Notes: a model not told the origin generated them from the letters alone. A stretch of DNA of 64,000 nucleotides from Flavobacterium hercynium (GCF_002217285.1 NZ_MUGW01000046.1:1-64000), one strand, 5' to 3'. Counted from the stretch's first letter, positions 35,805 to 45,223 are shown. A program made the numbers and translations.

Positions 35805-37643
35805 ATGAGACAAGAGCGAATTAAAGACAGAGTACTAAAAAGAGCAGCAAGATCATGGGGCTTTTCAGATGTTGAAATGGAAACTTCATTTGACCCTGTA
35901 GTATCTATGATGTTAAATGCACTATCGTACGAGTTAGAGAAAGTAGCACATGAACTTGAAGATTCTAAAACCAGAGTAGTAGAAAGAGTATTGGAAATCA
36001 TGTTTCCGGAAGTTACTTCGGGTGCAAAACCAGCCCGCGCCATTATGCATGCTTCGCCAATCGACAACAATATTAAAGTTTCGCTGCAAAACCAGATGAT
36101 GGTAAACAGACGAATGCATAACATTTACAATCCGCTTGAGCCAATTACCAAAGAAATTGCCCTTTCGCCAACGCTGGAAGTGAAACTGGCAATGGGTGAG
36201 GTAAAGTACATCGCGTATGAAAGAAACTTGTTTGAGGTTTCTAATGTATTCTATAAAGATCCAATAAGAGATTACAAACATTCGTTGCCTTCAGGAGAAG
36301 TTTTTCTGGGAATAGAATTAAGAGATGGAACTGTATCTGAATTAGAAGATTTGATGTTGTACATCGATATCAAAAATACACACCAGAAAGAAATGTTTCA
36401 TTACTATTTAAAGCAAATGAAATGCTTTCAGGACGATGTAGAAATTAAGGTAGAACAAGGATATAACGTTCCGGTAAACAATCTGGATATCGAAAACATC
36501 ATCAATCGTAATTATACGCACCTTAGCGAGTTTATGCAGGAAGTAAACGAATATTATTTTGATAATTTTTATACGTTTAAAGGAGCCTTAAAACATAAAA
36601 AAATACAGGAGTACAGACAGGAATACCAGGTTTTTCAGGATGTAACTGTAAAAAATGACAATCCTATCATTTGGGTAAAGATGATTTTCTCAGAATCATT
36701 GATCCCTCAGGTATTGGACAATGTTTCTTTTACCGCGAATTGTTTTCCGGTAATCAATAAAAAGCGTCATGTCATTAATAAAACAATTAACGGATTTTTA
36801 TCCTATGTAGCACTTGATACAGGTAACAATATCTACCTTGATGTTGATGCAGTAGTAGATGGATATGCTAACAATTTTGAGATAAAAGAGTTTAAAGATG
36901 GTGTGATCGAAGAAGGAAGCGCTGTATTGCGTACTGGTGGAGTCTCCAGGTTCGATTCCCGAAGCGCATCAGAACTGTTGCAGAATGTATTGGATTTATT
37001 AAAAGATGAAAGTTCTTCTTTTGCCGGTTTGGGTAAAGATTTCATGAATAGTGCCTTAATCGAGATCAATCAGTTGTTGGCTTCTGTAGAGCAACAGGCA
37101 AAAGAAAGCAGTTTTTCTAAGAATAACGATCCTTATCTAATGATTAAGCCAAAAGTGGAAGAAACTACAGGAAAATCATTTAGCATCAGTTATTGGTCAA
37201 CTTGTGCAGAGGAAGGAAACGATATTAAGGCCGGTACAATCTTGGATTGTAAAGACGATTTATTCTTTGTGAGTAAAGAAGCTGTCTTAGTAACCAATAC
37301 AGTAGGAGGAACCAACAAACAAAATAATAAAGACCGTATTCTCGCTTATCGTAATGCTTTATTAACGCGTGGTCGTGTGGTAACGTTTGCAGATATTAAA
37401 GCTTTTGGCTTTAATCACTTTAAAAGTTGTATTACGGATATTAAAATCGAAAAAGGAACACGTAAAGAAATATCTGTAAAAGCAGGTTTTAGCCGTACGG
37501 TTGATATCCATTTGAAAGTAGATTTGACTGAAAAAGGATATTTGTCGGTTACAGAATGGGAATATTTATGCGAAAGCTTCATGAAAAATCTAAAAAACAG
37601 ATCTTCGAATGTATTTCCGTATCGATTATTTATCGAGGAATAG
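35805..37643 (+). CDS. tssF: T6SS baseplate subunit TssF
   Basis: 612 residues. It opens like other TssF proteins, with FDPVVSMMLNALSYELEKVAHELE, RVLEIMFPEV and the PARAIMHASP stretch; the C-terminal third has ILAYRNALLTRGRVVTFADIKAF and LTEKGYLSVTEWEYLCESFM. TssF forms the wedge with TssG and TssE that holds the VgrG hub. Unusually it is the last gene of the cluster, separated from tssG by 22 kb that includes the cargo block, which suggests cargo genes were inserted between core genes. Confidence 0.87.
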   Translation: MRQERIKDRVLKRAARSWGFSDVEMETSFDPVVSMMLNALSYELEKVAHELEDSKTRVVERVLEIMFPEVTSGAKPARAIMHASPIDNNIKVSLQNQMMVNRRMHNIYNPLEPITKEIALSPTLEVKLAMGEVKYIAYERNLFEVSNVFYKDPIRDYKHSLPSGEVFLGIELRDGTVSELEDLMLYIDIKNTHQKEMFHYYLKQMKCFQDDVEIKVEQGYNVPVNNLDIENIINRNYTHLSEFMQEVNEYYFDNFYTFKGALKHKKIQEYRQEYQVFQDVTVKNDNPIIWVKMIFSESLIPQVLDNVSFTANCFPVINKKRHVINKTINGFLSYVALDTGNNIYLDVDAVVDGYANNFEIKEFKDGVIEEGSAVLRTGGVSRFDSRSASELLQNVLDLLKDESSSFAGLGKDFMNSALIEINQLLASVEQQAKESSFSKNNDPYLMIKPKVEETTGKSFSISYWSTCAEEGNDIKAGTILDCKDDLFFVSKEAVLVTNTVGGTNKQNNKDRILAYRNALLTRGRVVTFADIKAFGFNHFKSCITDIKIEKGTRKEISVKAGFSRTVDIHLKVDLTEKGYLSVTEWEYLCESFMKNLKNRSSNVFPYRLFIEE

Positions 37644-37801
37644 GGGATAACGACCGAAATTAGGTTCTGGTTTTAATTCTTGAATATTTTTTTTGATTTT
37701 TTTTAAGTTTTAAAATATTGAATATGTGGGTACTAGTTCCGGATCGATAAAAAGAGCGAAAAAAAAATAGTTTTCATGCTTTTTTATCTAAAATATAGTT
37801 C

Positions 37802-37809
37802 TATATTTG
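37802..37809 (+). promoter_or_regulatory. Possible -7 element for tRNA-Arg
   Basis: TATATTTG matches TAnnTTTG 57 bases before the tRNA. A -33 TTG at the usual distance is not obvious. Confidence 0.45.
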
Positions 37810-37866
37810 CACCCGCAATGAGGTAATAAAAAAAACGAAGTTCTTTTCACTACTAGATTTGTAAAT

Positions 37867-37940
<74 letters not shown>

Positions 37941-37946
37941 CAAGAA

Positions 37947-37971
37947 GCCTCTCATTTTGAGAGGCTTTTTT
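37947..37971 (+). terminator. Terminator of tRNA-Arg
   Basis: GCCTCTCA pairs with TGAGAGGC around TTT, then six T residues. A near-identical copy follows the tRNA remnant at 38309. Confidence 0.85.
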
Positions 37972-37995
37972 GTTATGTGTAAAATCGTAAATCAA

Positions 37996-38250
37996 ATGAA
38001 TTATTTTTATATTTTATTTTCAGAAAATTTGAATCAATATTATGTTGGTCATACTTCTGAAAGTTTGGAAGAACGTTTACGTAAACACTTATCAAATCAT
38101 TCTGGATTTACAGGAAAGACAAAAGATTGGATCGTAGTTTATTTCGAAGAATTTGAAACCAAATCATTAGCTTATAAACGGGAATTAGAAGTTAAGAAAT
38201 GGAAAAGTAAAGTACGAATTATAAAATTGATAAAAAGCTCAGCTGGGTAG
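37996..38250 (+). CDS. Small GIY-YIG nuclease inserted next to tRNA-Arg
   Basis: 84 residues from the ATG at 37996; the upstream in-frame ATG at 37957 lies inside the tRNA terminator and is unlikely. The GIY-YIG core is clear: NYFYILFSENLNQYYVGHT (the FYI...YYVG form), Arg in LEERLRKHL, and Glu in the AYKRELEVKKWK helix. The last residues KSSAG are encoded by the D-arm sequence of a tRNA remnant. GIY-YIG genes of this type resemble homing nucleases; the placement between tRNA copies suggests it targets tRNA genes. Confidence 0.8.
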   Translation: MNYFYILFSENLNQYYVGHTSESLEERLRKHLSNHSGFTGKTKDWIVVYFEEFETKSLAYKRELEVKKWKSKVRIIKLIKSSAG

Positions 38251-38302
38251 AGCATCCCGATTTTAATCGGGACGGTCGAAGGTTCGAATCCTTCTGCGTT
38301 CA
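38236..38302 (+). pseudogene. 5'-truncated tRNA remnant (Lys-like TTT loop)
   Basis: From the D arm (AGCTCAGCTGGGTAGAGC) to the discriminator A this is tRNA sequence, and its last 30 bases equal the 3' part of the tRNA-Arg at 37867. The 5' acceptor strand is replaced by the end of the GIY-YIG ORF (TTGATAAAA), and the anticodon arm is a 18-nt palindrome-like CCCGATTTTAATCGGG that gives an abnormal loop. It cannot form a normal tRNA. Confidence 0.78.
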
Positions 38303-38308
38303 CAAGAA

Positions 38309-38332
38309 GCCTCTCATTCGAGAGGCTTTTTT
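38309..38332 (+). terminator. Second copy of the tRNA terminator
   Basis: GCCTCTC/GAGAGGC around ATTC with a T tract. It belongs to the 46-bp direct repeat 37911-37956 / 38273-38318 that continues from the tRNA T arm. Confidence 0.75.
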
Positions 38333-38420
38333 GTTTTTATGCCTTTTGTTTCTACATTTTATATGTTTTGACTAACATGAAAATAGAAGTGAATAATGAT
38401 GAAAAGTCGGATTTGTCATT

Positions 38421-38475
38421 TACTACACAGATGAAACTGATTCGCTATGCGAAAACGCGAATTAATACGGATTTT
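38421..38475 (+). repeat. Intergenic repeat family R1, copy 1
   Basis: Contains GATTCGCTATGCGAAAAC (with one change) followed by a GATTxAxACGGATTTT tail. Related copies are at 42141-42201 (+) and 63388-63442 (-). The core TTCGCTATGCGAA is itself a near-palindrome. Confidence 0.7.
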
Positions 38476-38486
38476 ATATGCGCATT

Positions 38487-38533
38487 TTTGTCCTTTCGAC
38501 GTCAGGAGAAATCTTCGCAAGAAACTCCGCAAA
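38487..38533 (+). repeat. Intergenic repeat family R2, degenerate half copy
   Basis: TTTTGTCCTTTCGACGTCAG and AGAAATCTTCGCAAGAAACT resemble the left half of the long inverted repeat at 63246-63347 (CTTTTCGAGGGACGAGAAAT, CTTCGCGAGAAATTC). The R1 and R2 families sit side by side both here and at 63 kb. Confidence 0.55.
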
Positions 38534-38559
38534 TTGAGTAAACCATTATTGAATTGATC

Positions 38560-39615
38560 TTATTCAAGACCTGCAAACTTAAAAGGTTGTGTTACTTTAA
38601 AGTTAATTAAAGAGTCTCCGGAATAGTTTTCATTACTTTCTAAACTGAGTTTTCTTGTTTTAGCTTTTTCACTAAAATCGATTTTACTAAACTCTACCCA
38701 TATTACATTCGGATTTAGAACATTGTCAAAGTAATAAATAAGATTTTTTTGATCCGAAACGGTTCTCCATCTCGTCGAAGAAATATTTGGTTCGGTTGGT
38801 GAGGAAATTCCAAGTGGAACAGAGCAATTTCGAATAACGCTAAATACACTCGCGGTTGCTACTCTTGTGTTATCTGTTTTGGGAATAGCATCAATGTAAT
38901 AGGATGCTCTTGTGAATCTGTCAGCTGCTCTGTTAGTTCCGGGAAGCATAATAGTTCCGGGGATTCCTTTCCAGTAGCTGTTTATTGCTAGTTGCTCTTC
39001 AAAAATAGGAGAGTTTGTCATTACAACAAATTTTTTATCATGATGTATCACTAATTTTCCGTTGATATATTCTAAAATGGCATTGTCTCCTGTGGGATCA
39101 GAAATAGAAAGATGAACTGTTGCGAAAATATCTGTTCCGGGAATATGCGAGGAAACAACCGAAAAATCAATTTTTTCAAATGCATTTACTGCTTCTGATA
39201 CTGTAGCAAAATTGTCAAGAGTATATTGTAGCCAAAGAGAAACAGTGAGACCTTTTTTTGTTCCATTTTTTTCGAAACTAGGAAATTCCGACTCAGCCAG
39301 CCATAAAAGATTGCCGACCAAACCTTTTTCATTCATTCCATCAGATGCAGCTATATCCCAAGAACTGGTTATAACACTTCCATATTTCGACTTCCACTTT
39401 ACAGAATTAATCCCGGTTTCACCATTCCTTTCGATTCCTCGCGGAAAGATCCATAGATTGGCTGGAATATCCGTTTTCCAATCCATAGAGCGTGCTGTCA
39501 TAATCATTCCATTTAATCCTTTATATACAATCCTTGTACAGGCAATTGTATCTTGACTTAGAATTACCAGAGTTAGTAAAGTAAAAGTTATCAAAATTTT
39601 GTTTTTTATTTTCAT
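38560..39615 (-). CDS. Exported linear-amide C-N hydrolase (choloylglycine hydrolase/penicillin V acylase family)
   Basis: 351 residues. A signal peptide ends just before Cys26 (DTIAC-TRIVYKG), and this Cys becomes the N-terminal nucleophile of the Ntn-hydrolase fold. Family motifs include MTARSMDWKTD, ASDGMNEKGLVGNLLWL, LEYINGKLVIHHD and VMTNSP. Members cleave bile-salt conjugates, penicillin V or acyl-homoserine lactones; the substrate here cannot be told from sequence. It is a single-gene unit. Confidence 0.85.
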   Translation of the reverse strand: MKIKNKILITFTLLTLVILSQDTIACTRIVYKGLNGMIMTARSMDWKTDIPANLWIFPRGIERNGETGINSVKWKSKYGSVITSSWDIAASDGMNEKGLVGNLLWLAESEFPSFEKNGTKKGLTVSLWLQYTLDNFATVSEAVNAFEKIDFSVVSSHIPGTDIFATVHLSISDPTGDNAILEYINGKLVIHHDKKFVVMTNSPIFEEQLAINSYWKGIPGTIMLPGTNRAADRFTRASYYIDAIPKTDNTRVATASVFSVIRNCSVPLGISSPTEPNISSTRWRTVSDQKNLIYYFDNVLNPNVIWVEFSKIDFSEKAKTRKLSLESNENYSGDSLINFKVTQPFKFAGLE

Positions 39616-39828
39616 CGATGCGTCTTTTAAAATTACATTATACTTCCTTAAATTAAATATATGGATTATGCTTTTAAGTAAAACTTTTAGATGTTAAATT
39701 TGTGCTTAAATAATTAATAAAGAATGTTTTAAGTTATTACTAAAGTACAAATTAAAACAACACCTGTACAATTTTTCATATAAAATTAATTGGATTGTAA
39801 TTATTTAGCTATTTCAATAATTGACTAT

Positions 39829-40560
39829 TTAATTTACTTTTTCAAATAACATTTTATTTGCTCCCATATCAATTTCCTGTTTCAATAATTGATTGGTTTT
39901 AGAATCAAAATAATAGGTGTTAATGACTTTGTTGTCTGAAATGTCATCTGTTACCGTAACGATCCATACCGATTTGTTAGCGTAGGAACCTTTTTGAGTG
40001 TTGGTTATGTTTGCTTTCAGAATTCCGGTTTTCTTCATTGGATTATAATCGAAAATGGAGATTTCTGTTTTGTAGTTTTCTTTTAGCGGAAGCCAGCGAA
40101 TTATTTGCGGATAAAGGTTACTGTCAAAAAAATCTCCTGTTGTCTCTTCGTTGATCTCTGTTTTTTTGTTTCTAATTTTATCCAGATAAAAACCTGTCGT
40201 TTGTTTTCCAAAATTAAGTTCGATATCTCTTTGCATGTTGACCGAAGTATGTTTTACAGCCTTTAGTTTAGTAAGTTCCGCAATAGTTTCATCAATCCAG
40301 TCTGGTTTGTTTTTCATTTTTACCGTAGTGGTAATTGTCAGTGTGTTTTTTGTTTTGGAGATTTTAGTAAATACTTTTCCAATTTCCATTTTTGTTGTAT
40401 CACGAACGGCAAACCAATTCATTTCATACTCTTCATTTTTAATTCGCGATTCAATTATTTCATTTTGACTCGGGGATTGTGCCTTTTTCTGAGCATTAGA
40501 AGTTAAAAACAACAGAGAAAAAGCTGCTGTAAGGAGCAGCAACGGTTTTGTAGATTTCAT
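39829..40560 (-). CDS. Exported protein of unknown function (DUF3108-like)
   Basis: 243 residues from the ATG at 40560, which gives a clean signal peptide (STKPLLLLTAAFSLLFLTSNAQ); an upstream in-frame ATG at 40629 would add 23 residues. The mature part is a lipid-binding-style set of strands (TNTYYFDSKTNQLLKQEI at the end), as in DUF3108-like periplasmic proteins. The function is unknown. Confidence 0.6.
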   Translation of the reverse strand: MKSTKPLLLLTAAFSLLFLTSNAQKKAQSPSQNEIIESRIKNEEYEMNWFAVRDTTKMEIGKVFTKISKTKNTLTITTTVKMKNKPDWIDETIAELTKLKAVKHTSVNMQRDIELNFGKQTTGFYLDKIRNKKTEINEETTGDFFDSNLYPQIIRWLPLKENYKTEISIFDYNPMKKTGILKANITNTQKGSYANKSVWIVTVTDDISDNKVINTYYFDSKTNQLLKQEIDMGANKMLFEKVN

Positions 40561-40734
40561 AGGATTAAGTTTGTTTGTAACAATTAGTATGTGGAAATAA
40601 ATAAAAGTTACAGCTAAACTGCAGGACACTTTAGGTAAACTACATTGCTATTCTGTTTTACTTTTTTGTGTTTTTGTCTTTAATAGAATGTTAAGTGAAC
40701 GAATAGTTTTCGTGTTATAAGTTAATAATGACTA

Positions 40735-40742
40735 TAACTTTG
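40735..40742 (+). promoter_or_regulatory. -7 element upstream of the response regulator
   Basis: TAACTTTG matches TAnnTTTG 62 bases before the ATG at 40804; the -33 element is poor. Confidence 0.45.
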
Positions 40743-40803
40743 AATGTAAGTGCAAAGAGTAGTTTTATTTGTTACCTTGCTTCAAATCCTAGAAAAGAGA
40801 CTT

Positions 40804-41229
40804 ATGAATAAAACTGGCCCGATAATAATAATAGAAGACGATCAGGATGATCAGGATTTTTTAGCAGATGTTTTCCAAGGACTTCAGTATAAAAATGAGA
40901 TTATTTTTTTTAGCGATGGAGAGCAGGCATTAGATTATTTAACAAAAACCACCATCGAGCCTTTCATTATATTTTCAGATATCAATATGCCAAAATTAAA
41001 CGGAATAGAGCTTCGGGCAAAAGTTCATGAAAATGAAGATTTGAGAATGAAGTCGATTCCATATTTGTTTTTTTCAACAGTTGCCGAGCAACAGCATGTT
41101 GTCGACGCTTATTCAAAGTCAGTTCAGGGCTTTTTTGTAAAGCCATCTGATTTTAACAAGATGAAAGATATGATAAAAAATATAGTGGAATATTGGCAAA
41201 ATTGTGTTTCACCAAATTATATAAAATAG
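40804..41229 (+). CDS. Stand-alone response regulator receiver protein
   Basis: 141 residues from the ATG at 40804 (an ATG at 40750 would overlap the -7 element region). It is a single receiver domain: acidic pocket Glu11-Asp12-Asp13, phospho-acceptor Asp59 in FSDINMP, and the conserved Lys in FFVKPSD. No output domain is present, so it works by protein contact, as in phosphorelays. No histidine kinase is nearby. The family resembles receivers often paired with phytochrome-like kinases (Rcp1 type). Confidence 0.85.
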   Translation: MNKTGPIIIIEDDQDDQDFLADVFQGLQYKNEIIFFSDGEQALDYLTKTTIEPFIIFSDINMPKLNGIELRAKVHENEDLRMKSIPYLFFSTVAEQQHVVDAYSKSVQGFFVKPSDFNKMKDMIKNIVEYWQNCVSPNYIK

Positions 41230-41290
41230 ACAGATTACCATTATTTTTAAGTCACTTATTTACAACTAAGAATCTTAACAACCATAGCAT

Positions 41291-42109
41291 ATGACGCTGA
41301 TATCAAAAGAGAAGTTTTCTAAAGCAGCCGGCCTTTCTAAAATTCCTATTCCAGGGCTTTCGTCTTATTTAATGAAAGTAATGAAAATTAACAATTTAAA
41401 TACGATGGTAGAACAGGCAGGTAATCTCGAAGGAGAAGCTTTTGCCAATTATGCCTTAACGACAATTGGCGTAAAAGTGCAATTTACTGCTGCCGATTTG
41501 CTGAATATCCCTGCAAAGGGCGCTTTTATTGTTATTGCCAATCATCCTTATGGTGGTATTGAATCATTGGCTTTGTTAAGTACAATTGCCAAAGTACGTC
41601 CGGATACCATGTATATGGGGAATTTTTTACTGAAAGAAATTCCAAATCTTGAAAAATGTATTATTGCTGTAAATCCGTTTGAGAATGTACAAAATTCGGC
41701 AAGTATTACAGGATTAAAAATGACGCTGAAAGCGCTCGAAGACGGTATTCCTGTGGCCATATTTCCTGCCGGAGAAGTTTCTTCATATAATTTTAAAACC
41801 AGCGAAATCACAGATCAGGAATGGCATCCTGTGGTAGGCAAGATTATCTGCAAAGCCAATGTGCCTATTTTACCGGTTTATTTTCATGGCAATAATGGTA
41901 TTTTCTTTAGTATGCTAAAGTCTATTCATCCTATGCTGCAAACTTCAAAACTGATTTCTGAACTTTTCAACAAGCAAGGACATGAACTAAAAATGACGAT
42001 TGGTAAAACAATTTCGTTAGCTGGTGCAAGAGGTAAGGGTTTTGATTCTTTACTCTTAAAAGATCTTAGATGTAAACTGTATGCACTCAAAAATCAGTCG
42101 TATAATTAG
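41291..42109 (+). CDS. Lysophospholipid acyltransferase family protein (PlsC-like)
   Basis: 272 residues. The acyltransferase motif I is NHPYGGIE, i.e. H-x4-E where most PlsC enzymes have H-x4-D. Motif III-like FPAGEVSS and motif IV-like PILPVYFHG are present. This type is annotated as PlsC or hemolysin-like and in Bacteroidota is linked to aminolipid synthesis. It works at the inner membrane on acyl-ACP or acyl-CoA. No operon partner is seen. Confidence 0.78.
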   Translation: MTLISKEKFSKAAGLSKIPIPGLSSYLMKVMKINNLNTMVEQAGNLEGEAFANYALTTIGVKVQFTAADLLNIPAKGAFIVIANHPYGGIESLALLSTIAKVRPDTMYMGNFLLKEIPNLEKCIIAVNPFENVQNSASITGLKMTLKALEDGIPVAIFPAGEVSSYNFKTSEITDQEWHPVVGKIICKANVPILPVYFHGNNGIFFSMLKSIHPMLQTSKLISELFNKQGHELKMTIGKTISLAGARGKGFDSLLLKDLRCKLYALKNQSYN

Positions 42110-42140
42110 TTTTTTTAGATTAAGCTAAGCTTTGTGTTTA

Positions 42141-42201
42141 TGTAAGATACGCAGATGACGCGGATTCGCTATGCGAAAACGCTGATTTACACGGATTTTT
42201 T
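42141..42201 (+). repeat. Intergenic repeat family R1, copy 2
   Basis: The best-preserved copy: TACGCAGATGACGC, then GATTCGCTATGCGAAAAC and GATTTACACGGATTTTTT. It lies between the acyltransferase gene and the minus-strand terminator. Confidence 0.72.
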
Positions 42202-42270
42202 TACGAGTGCTTTTTGCACTCATTTTGTACACTTTCTTTGTACATTAAGGAATACTCTTCATACAATAAA

Positions 42271-42295
42271 AAGGGATGATTTTAAATCATCCCTT
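42271..42295 (-). terminator. Intrinsic terminator of the NTF2/OYE pair
   Basis: AAGGGATGATTT pairs with AAATCATCCCTT around one base; read on the minus strand it ends in TTTTTATT. It is 72 bases downstream of the NTF2-like gene. Confidence 0.75.
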
Positions 42296-42366
42296 CCTGT
42301 AAACATTAAGACATCTCAAGTTTTCTTTCAATAAAATAAAATATCTAAAAAGTTATATTTTTAAAC

Positions 42367-42816
42367 TTATATTGATTGATAAACTTTGCTCACTATTTTC
42401 CACTGATCTCCATCTTTTACTAATGTAAACATATCGGCATACTTGTTGGCACCAAACTGAGATTCAATTCTGGCAATAGCGACATTTTTTTCTACATTTA
42501 AGTATGTCAATTCATAATGTGCTTCCATCGGTTCGCCGTTATCAAAGCCATCATACAATACCTTTATCGGTACACTTTTCAAAACACCATTCTCTGTCCA
42601 TGACATAGTTGCTGTATCAGCAAAAGCATTTGCCGTAATTTTGCCGTCAGCTTTACGGCCTCCTTCTACATAAAAATCTATAGCACGAATAACACCTTCT
42701 TTTTCTTCTTTTGTAACTTCCATAATTTGATTGTTTTTAATTGATTTATTTCCATTATTGCATGACAGCAACAGGCTAGACGCTATTACGAGTAATGCGA
42801 AAATTTTTCTTTTCAT
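42367..42816 (-). CDS. NTF2-like (SnoaL/lumazine-binding type) lipoprotein
   Basis: About 149 residues from the ATG at 42816 (an ATG at 42825 adds three residues). A lipoprotein signal (SSLLLSCNN) precedes an NTF2-like domain: VIRAIDFYVEGGRKADG, ADTATMSWTENG and DMFTLVKDGDQWKIVSKVYQ at the end. Such domains bind small molecules or have weak enzyme activity. It lies 23-32 bases downstream of the Old Yellow Enzyme gene and is probably co-transcribed. Confidence 0.72.
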   Translation of the reverse strand: MKRKIFALLVIASSLLLSCNNGNKSIKNNQIMEVTKEEKEGVIRAIDFYVEGGRKADGKITANAFADTATMSWTENGVLKSVPIKVLYDGFDNGEPMEAHYELTYLNVEKNVAIARIESQFGANKYADMFTLVKDGDQWKIVSKVYQSI

Positions 42817-42848
42817 TTTATACATTTTTCTTTTAGGTATTGATTGAA

Positions 42849-43985
42849 TTAAGCTTCTATTTGTACCCAGCCCTCCAGTTTTTCGAATATTGCCATTAAC
42901 TTTGCGGGGATTTTTTTCTCTTTTACTGTCGCTAGTTTAAGAATTGAAGTAATTTTATCTTCTTCTCCGTTTTGAGTTAATTCTACCCAATCCGGATTAA
43001 CAATCAAAGTTCTGCCAATTGCCACCATAGAAACACCATATTCTACAACTTGATCAGCCATTGCAGGTGTTGTAATACCTCCGGCAACAAGAACAGGAAC
43101 TCTGTTGTTTACATAATTGTTTAGCGTAACAGATATAGGTTCTTTAGAAATTTCTGAATCAATTGGTTTTTGGTTGACGGCATCAAACAAAGAAAAATGT
43201 AAATAATCAATTTTTTCTTCAATTAATTGATCTATTAGATTGAACGTATCTGGAAGTCCATAAGTTTGTTGTGGCAATTCTTCCGGCGAGATTCGGTAAC
43301 CTATAAGAAAAGGACGATCAGCATATTTTGAAACTATATTTTTTACTTCTCTTAAAATTTCCAGACTAAATCGCAAACGATTTTCAAGAGAACCTCCCCA
43401 TTCATCATTTCTATTATTAAAAAAAGGTGAAATAAAATTTTGAAGCAAGAATCCGTGTGCCCCGTGAATTTCTACACCATCAAAACCAGCTTCAATTGCT
43501 CTTCTTGTAGTTTCGCCAAATGCTTTTATGATTTCCAGAATTTCATTTTTACTCAATTCTTTTGGAAGATTTTCTTTTTCAGAAAGCAGTATAGGCCCAC
43601 TTAAAATGGCACTTGCACTTACTACTTTACCATCTGGAATAAGCCCTGGAATTGCTTTATTACCGGCGTGAAACATCTGTAAAATTGCAGGTGCTCCACC
43701 ACTTTTAGAAGCATCTGCTAATTTCTTCAAACTTGGAATAAAAGTATCATCATATCCTGCAAATTCGTGGGTAAAACCAATGCCGTTTGCCATCACATGC
43801 GTACATCCTGTAATTACTAAACCAACACCATTTACTCTTTTTTTGTAATATTCTACTTCTTCATCAGATATACTGAAGTCTTCATTAGATGCCCAAGTAG
43901 TCATAGGCGACATTACAATTCTATTTTTTAAACTAATTCCATTCCCAAATAACAAGGGAGCAAACAACTTATCATATTTATTCAT
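42849..43985 (-). CDS. NADH:flavin oxidoreductase (Old Yellow Enzyme family)
   Basis: 378 residues. Typical features are LKNRIVMSPMTTWAS, the His-x-x-His type GVEIHGAHGFLLQNFISPFFNNRNDEWGG (active-site His pair and Arg), and PVLVAGGITT with SMVAIGRTLIVNPDW for FMN phosphate binding. It reduces activated alkenes, quinones or nitro compounds with NAD(P)H in the cytoplasm. It forms an operon with the NTF2-like lipoprotein and lies next to an AraC regulator gene on the same strand. Confidence 0.88.
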   Translation of the reverse strand: MNKYDKLFAPLLFGNGISLKNRIVMSPMTTWASNEDFSISDEEVEYYKKRVNGVGLVITGCTHVMANGIGFTHEFAGYDDTFIPSLKKLADASKSGGAPAILQMFHAGNKAIPGLIPDGKVVSASAILSGPILLSEKENLPKELSKNEILEIIKAFGETTRRAIEAGFDGVEIHGAHGFLLQNFISPFFNNRNDEWGGSLENRLRFSLEILREVKNIVSKYADRPFLIGYRISPEELPQQTYGLPDTFNLIDQLIEEKIDYLHFSLFDAVNQKPIDSEISKEPISVTLNNYVNNRVPVLVAGGITTPAMADQVVEYGVSMVAIGRTLIVNPDWVELTQNGEEDKITSILKLATVKEKKIPAKLMAIFEKLEGWVQIEA

Positions 43986-44260
43986 TACTTAATTTTTTGA
44001 ACATAATTTACTGTGCAGCTTAACAGAATAATTAAGTTCTATTTCTAAAACAAAGGTACAATGACTAAAGAGTGGTGTTTTTTCTAATTAGCTCAAAGAT
44101 TTTTTCTAATTAGTCCTTTTTGAAATTGGAAATATGAAAATTGGAAATTTGTTTATTAAGAAGATTTAATGTTGAGGTGCTACTTTATTATTTATAAGAG
44201 TTTTAATCTTTCGATTTCGCCCAATTAATACTCTTGTATGATTGAGTTTAAATTTATTAA

Positions 44261-45121
44261 CTAACGGGAGATACTGGGTGCCTGTCCGTGAAATTCTTTG
44301 TATATTCTTGAAAAATGAGAGACATTTTCAAATCCTAGGGAATAACAGATATCTGAAACCGACAAAGCTGTAGTTTCCAGCATATCTTTTGCTTTTTCTA
44401 ATCTTTTTTCTCTGATCCAGGTTGCAGGCGCAACATTGTATATATTCTGAAAATCTCTTTTAAAACTTGATAAACTTCTGCCGGAAAGATAAGCCAGTTC
44501 AGCAACAGAAACTGGTGAAGCATAATGCTGTTCTACCACATTACGGATATCAGTTTTTACAGGCTCGTGCAATTGGAGAATTTGTAAAAACATATTTCGG
44601 TTACATTCTGCAACATCATAAAGTAATTCCATAATCTTCAGGCGAAGCTGTCCGGGATGAACCACAGAATGATCAAAAAAGTAAGGTTTTAGAGAATAGA
44701 CAAATGCAACCAAACATTCATTCATTGGGTAAACTCCTGTCTTAATTTCTCCCTCAGGTTTTGATACCTTAATTTCAGAGGTTGATAAAAATGATTTTAG
44801 CACATCATCTTTAATACTGAACATGAAACTATCGTAAATATTATCATTTTCAGTATTTCCAAATTTATGATACTTTACAGCAGTTGCTTTTTTTAGCAAA
44901 ATCATATCATTCTTGCCGAGCTTATATTCCTGTTTTCCATAATTCAGGACAACGGAGCCTTCAAGAACAATTAGCAGTAGATGCTGTTCTAAGTACATGA
45001 TTCCCTTAGCTTCTGTACTGTGTATACACTGTTCTATAACGGAACAGCCATCTAACATCAGGAAGTTTTGCGGCGCATCACAACCAATTAGAGAAGTTGG
45101 AACTTTAATCATTTTCTTCAT
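44261..45121 (-). CDS. AraC-family transcriptional regulator
   Basis: 286 residues. The N-terminal part is a cupin-like sensor (LLLIVLEGSVVLNYGKQEYKLGKNDMILL). The C-terminal 100 residues hold two helix-turn-helix motifs: VSVAELAYLSGRSLSSFKRDF and the signature VSDICYSLGFENVSHFSRIYKEFHG. It probably controls the adjacent OYE pair or its own expression. Confidence 0.87.
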   Translation of the reverse strand: MKKMIKVPTSLIGCDAPQNFLMLDGCSVIEQCIHSTEAKGIMYLEQHLLLIVLEGSVVLNYGKQEYKLGKNDMILLKKATAVKYHKFGNTENDNIYDSFMFSIKDDVLKSFLSTSEIKVSKPEGEIKTGVYPMNECLVAFVYSLKPYFFDHSVVHPGQLRLKIMELLYDVAECNRNMFLQILQLHEPVKTDIRNVVEQHYASPVSVAELAYLSGRSLSSFKRDFQNIYNVAPATWIREKRLEKAKDMLETTALSVSDICYSLGFENVSHFSRIYKEFHGQAPSISR

Positions 45122-45195
45122 ACTGCAATTATTAAAGCTTTAAAGCAATTTTAATTTTATTTTGGAATTAATCCAAACATTATAAACTTAAACTG

Positions 45196-45223
45196 CAAAG
45201 ATACAAGCATTCAGAAAAACAAA
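45196..45223 (-). promoter_or_regulatory. Possible promoter of the AraC regulator gene
   Basis: On the minus strand TTTG (45223-45220), a 16-base spacer, then TATCTTTG (45203-45196), slightly tighter than the usual spacing. The remaining gap to 45522 is AT-rich with no gene seen. Confidence 0.42.

Noticed and set aside
37957..37995. Upstream ATG extending the GIY-YIG gene
   Set aside because: It lies within the tRNA terminator hairpin and adds residues outside the GIY-YIG fold.
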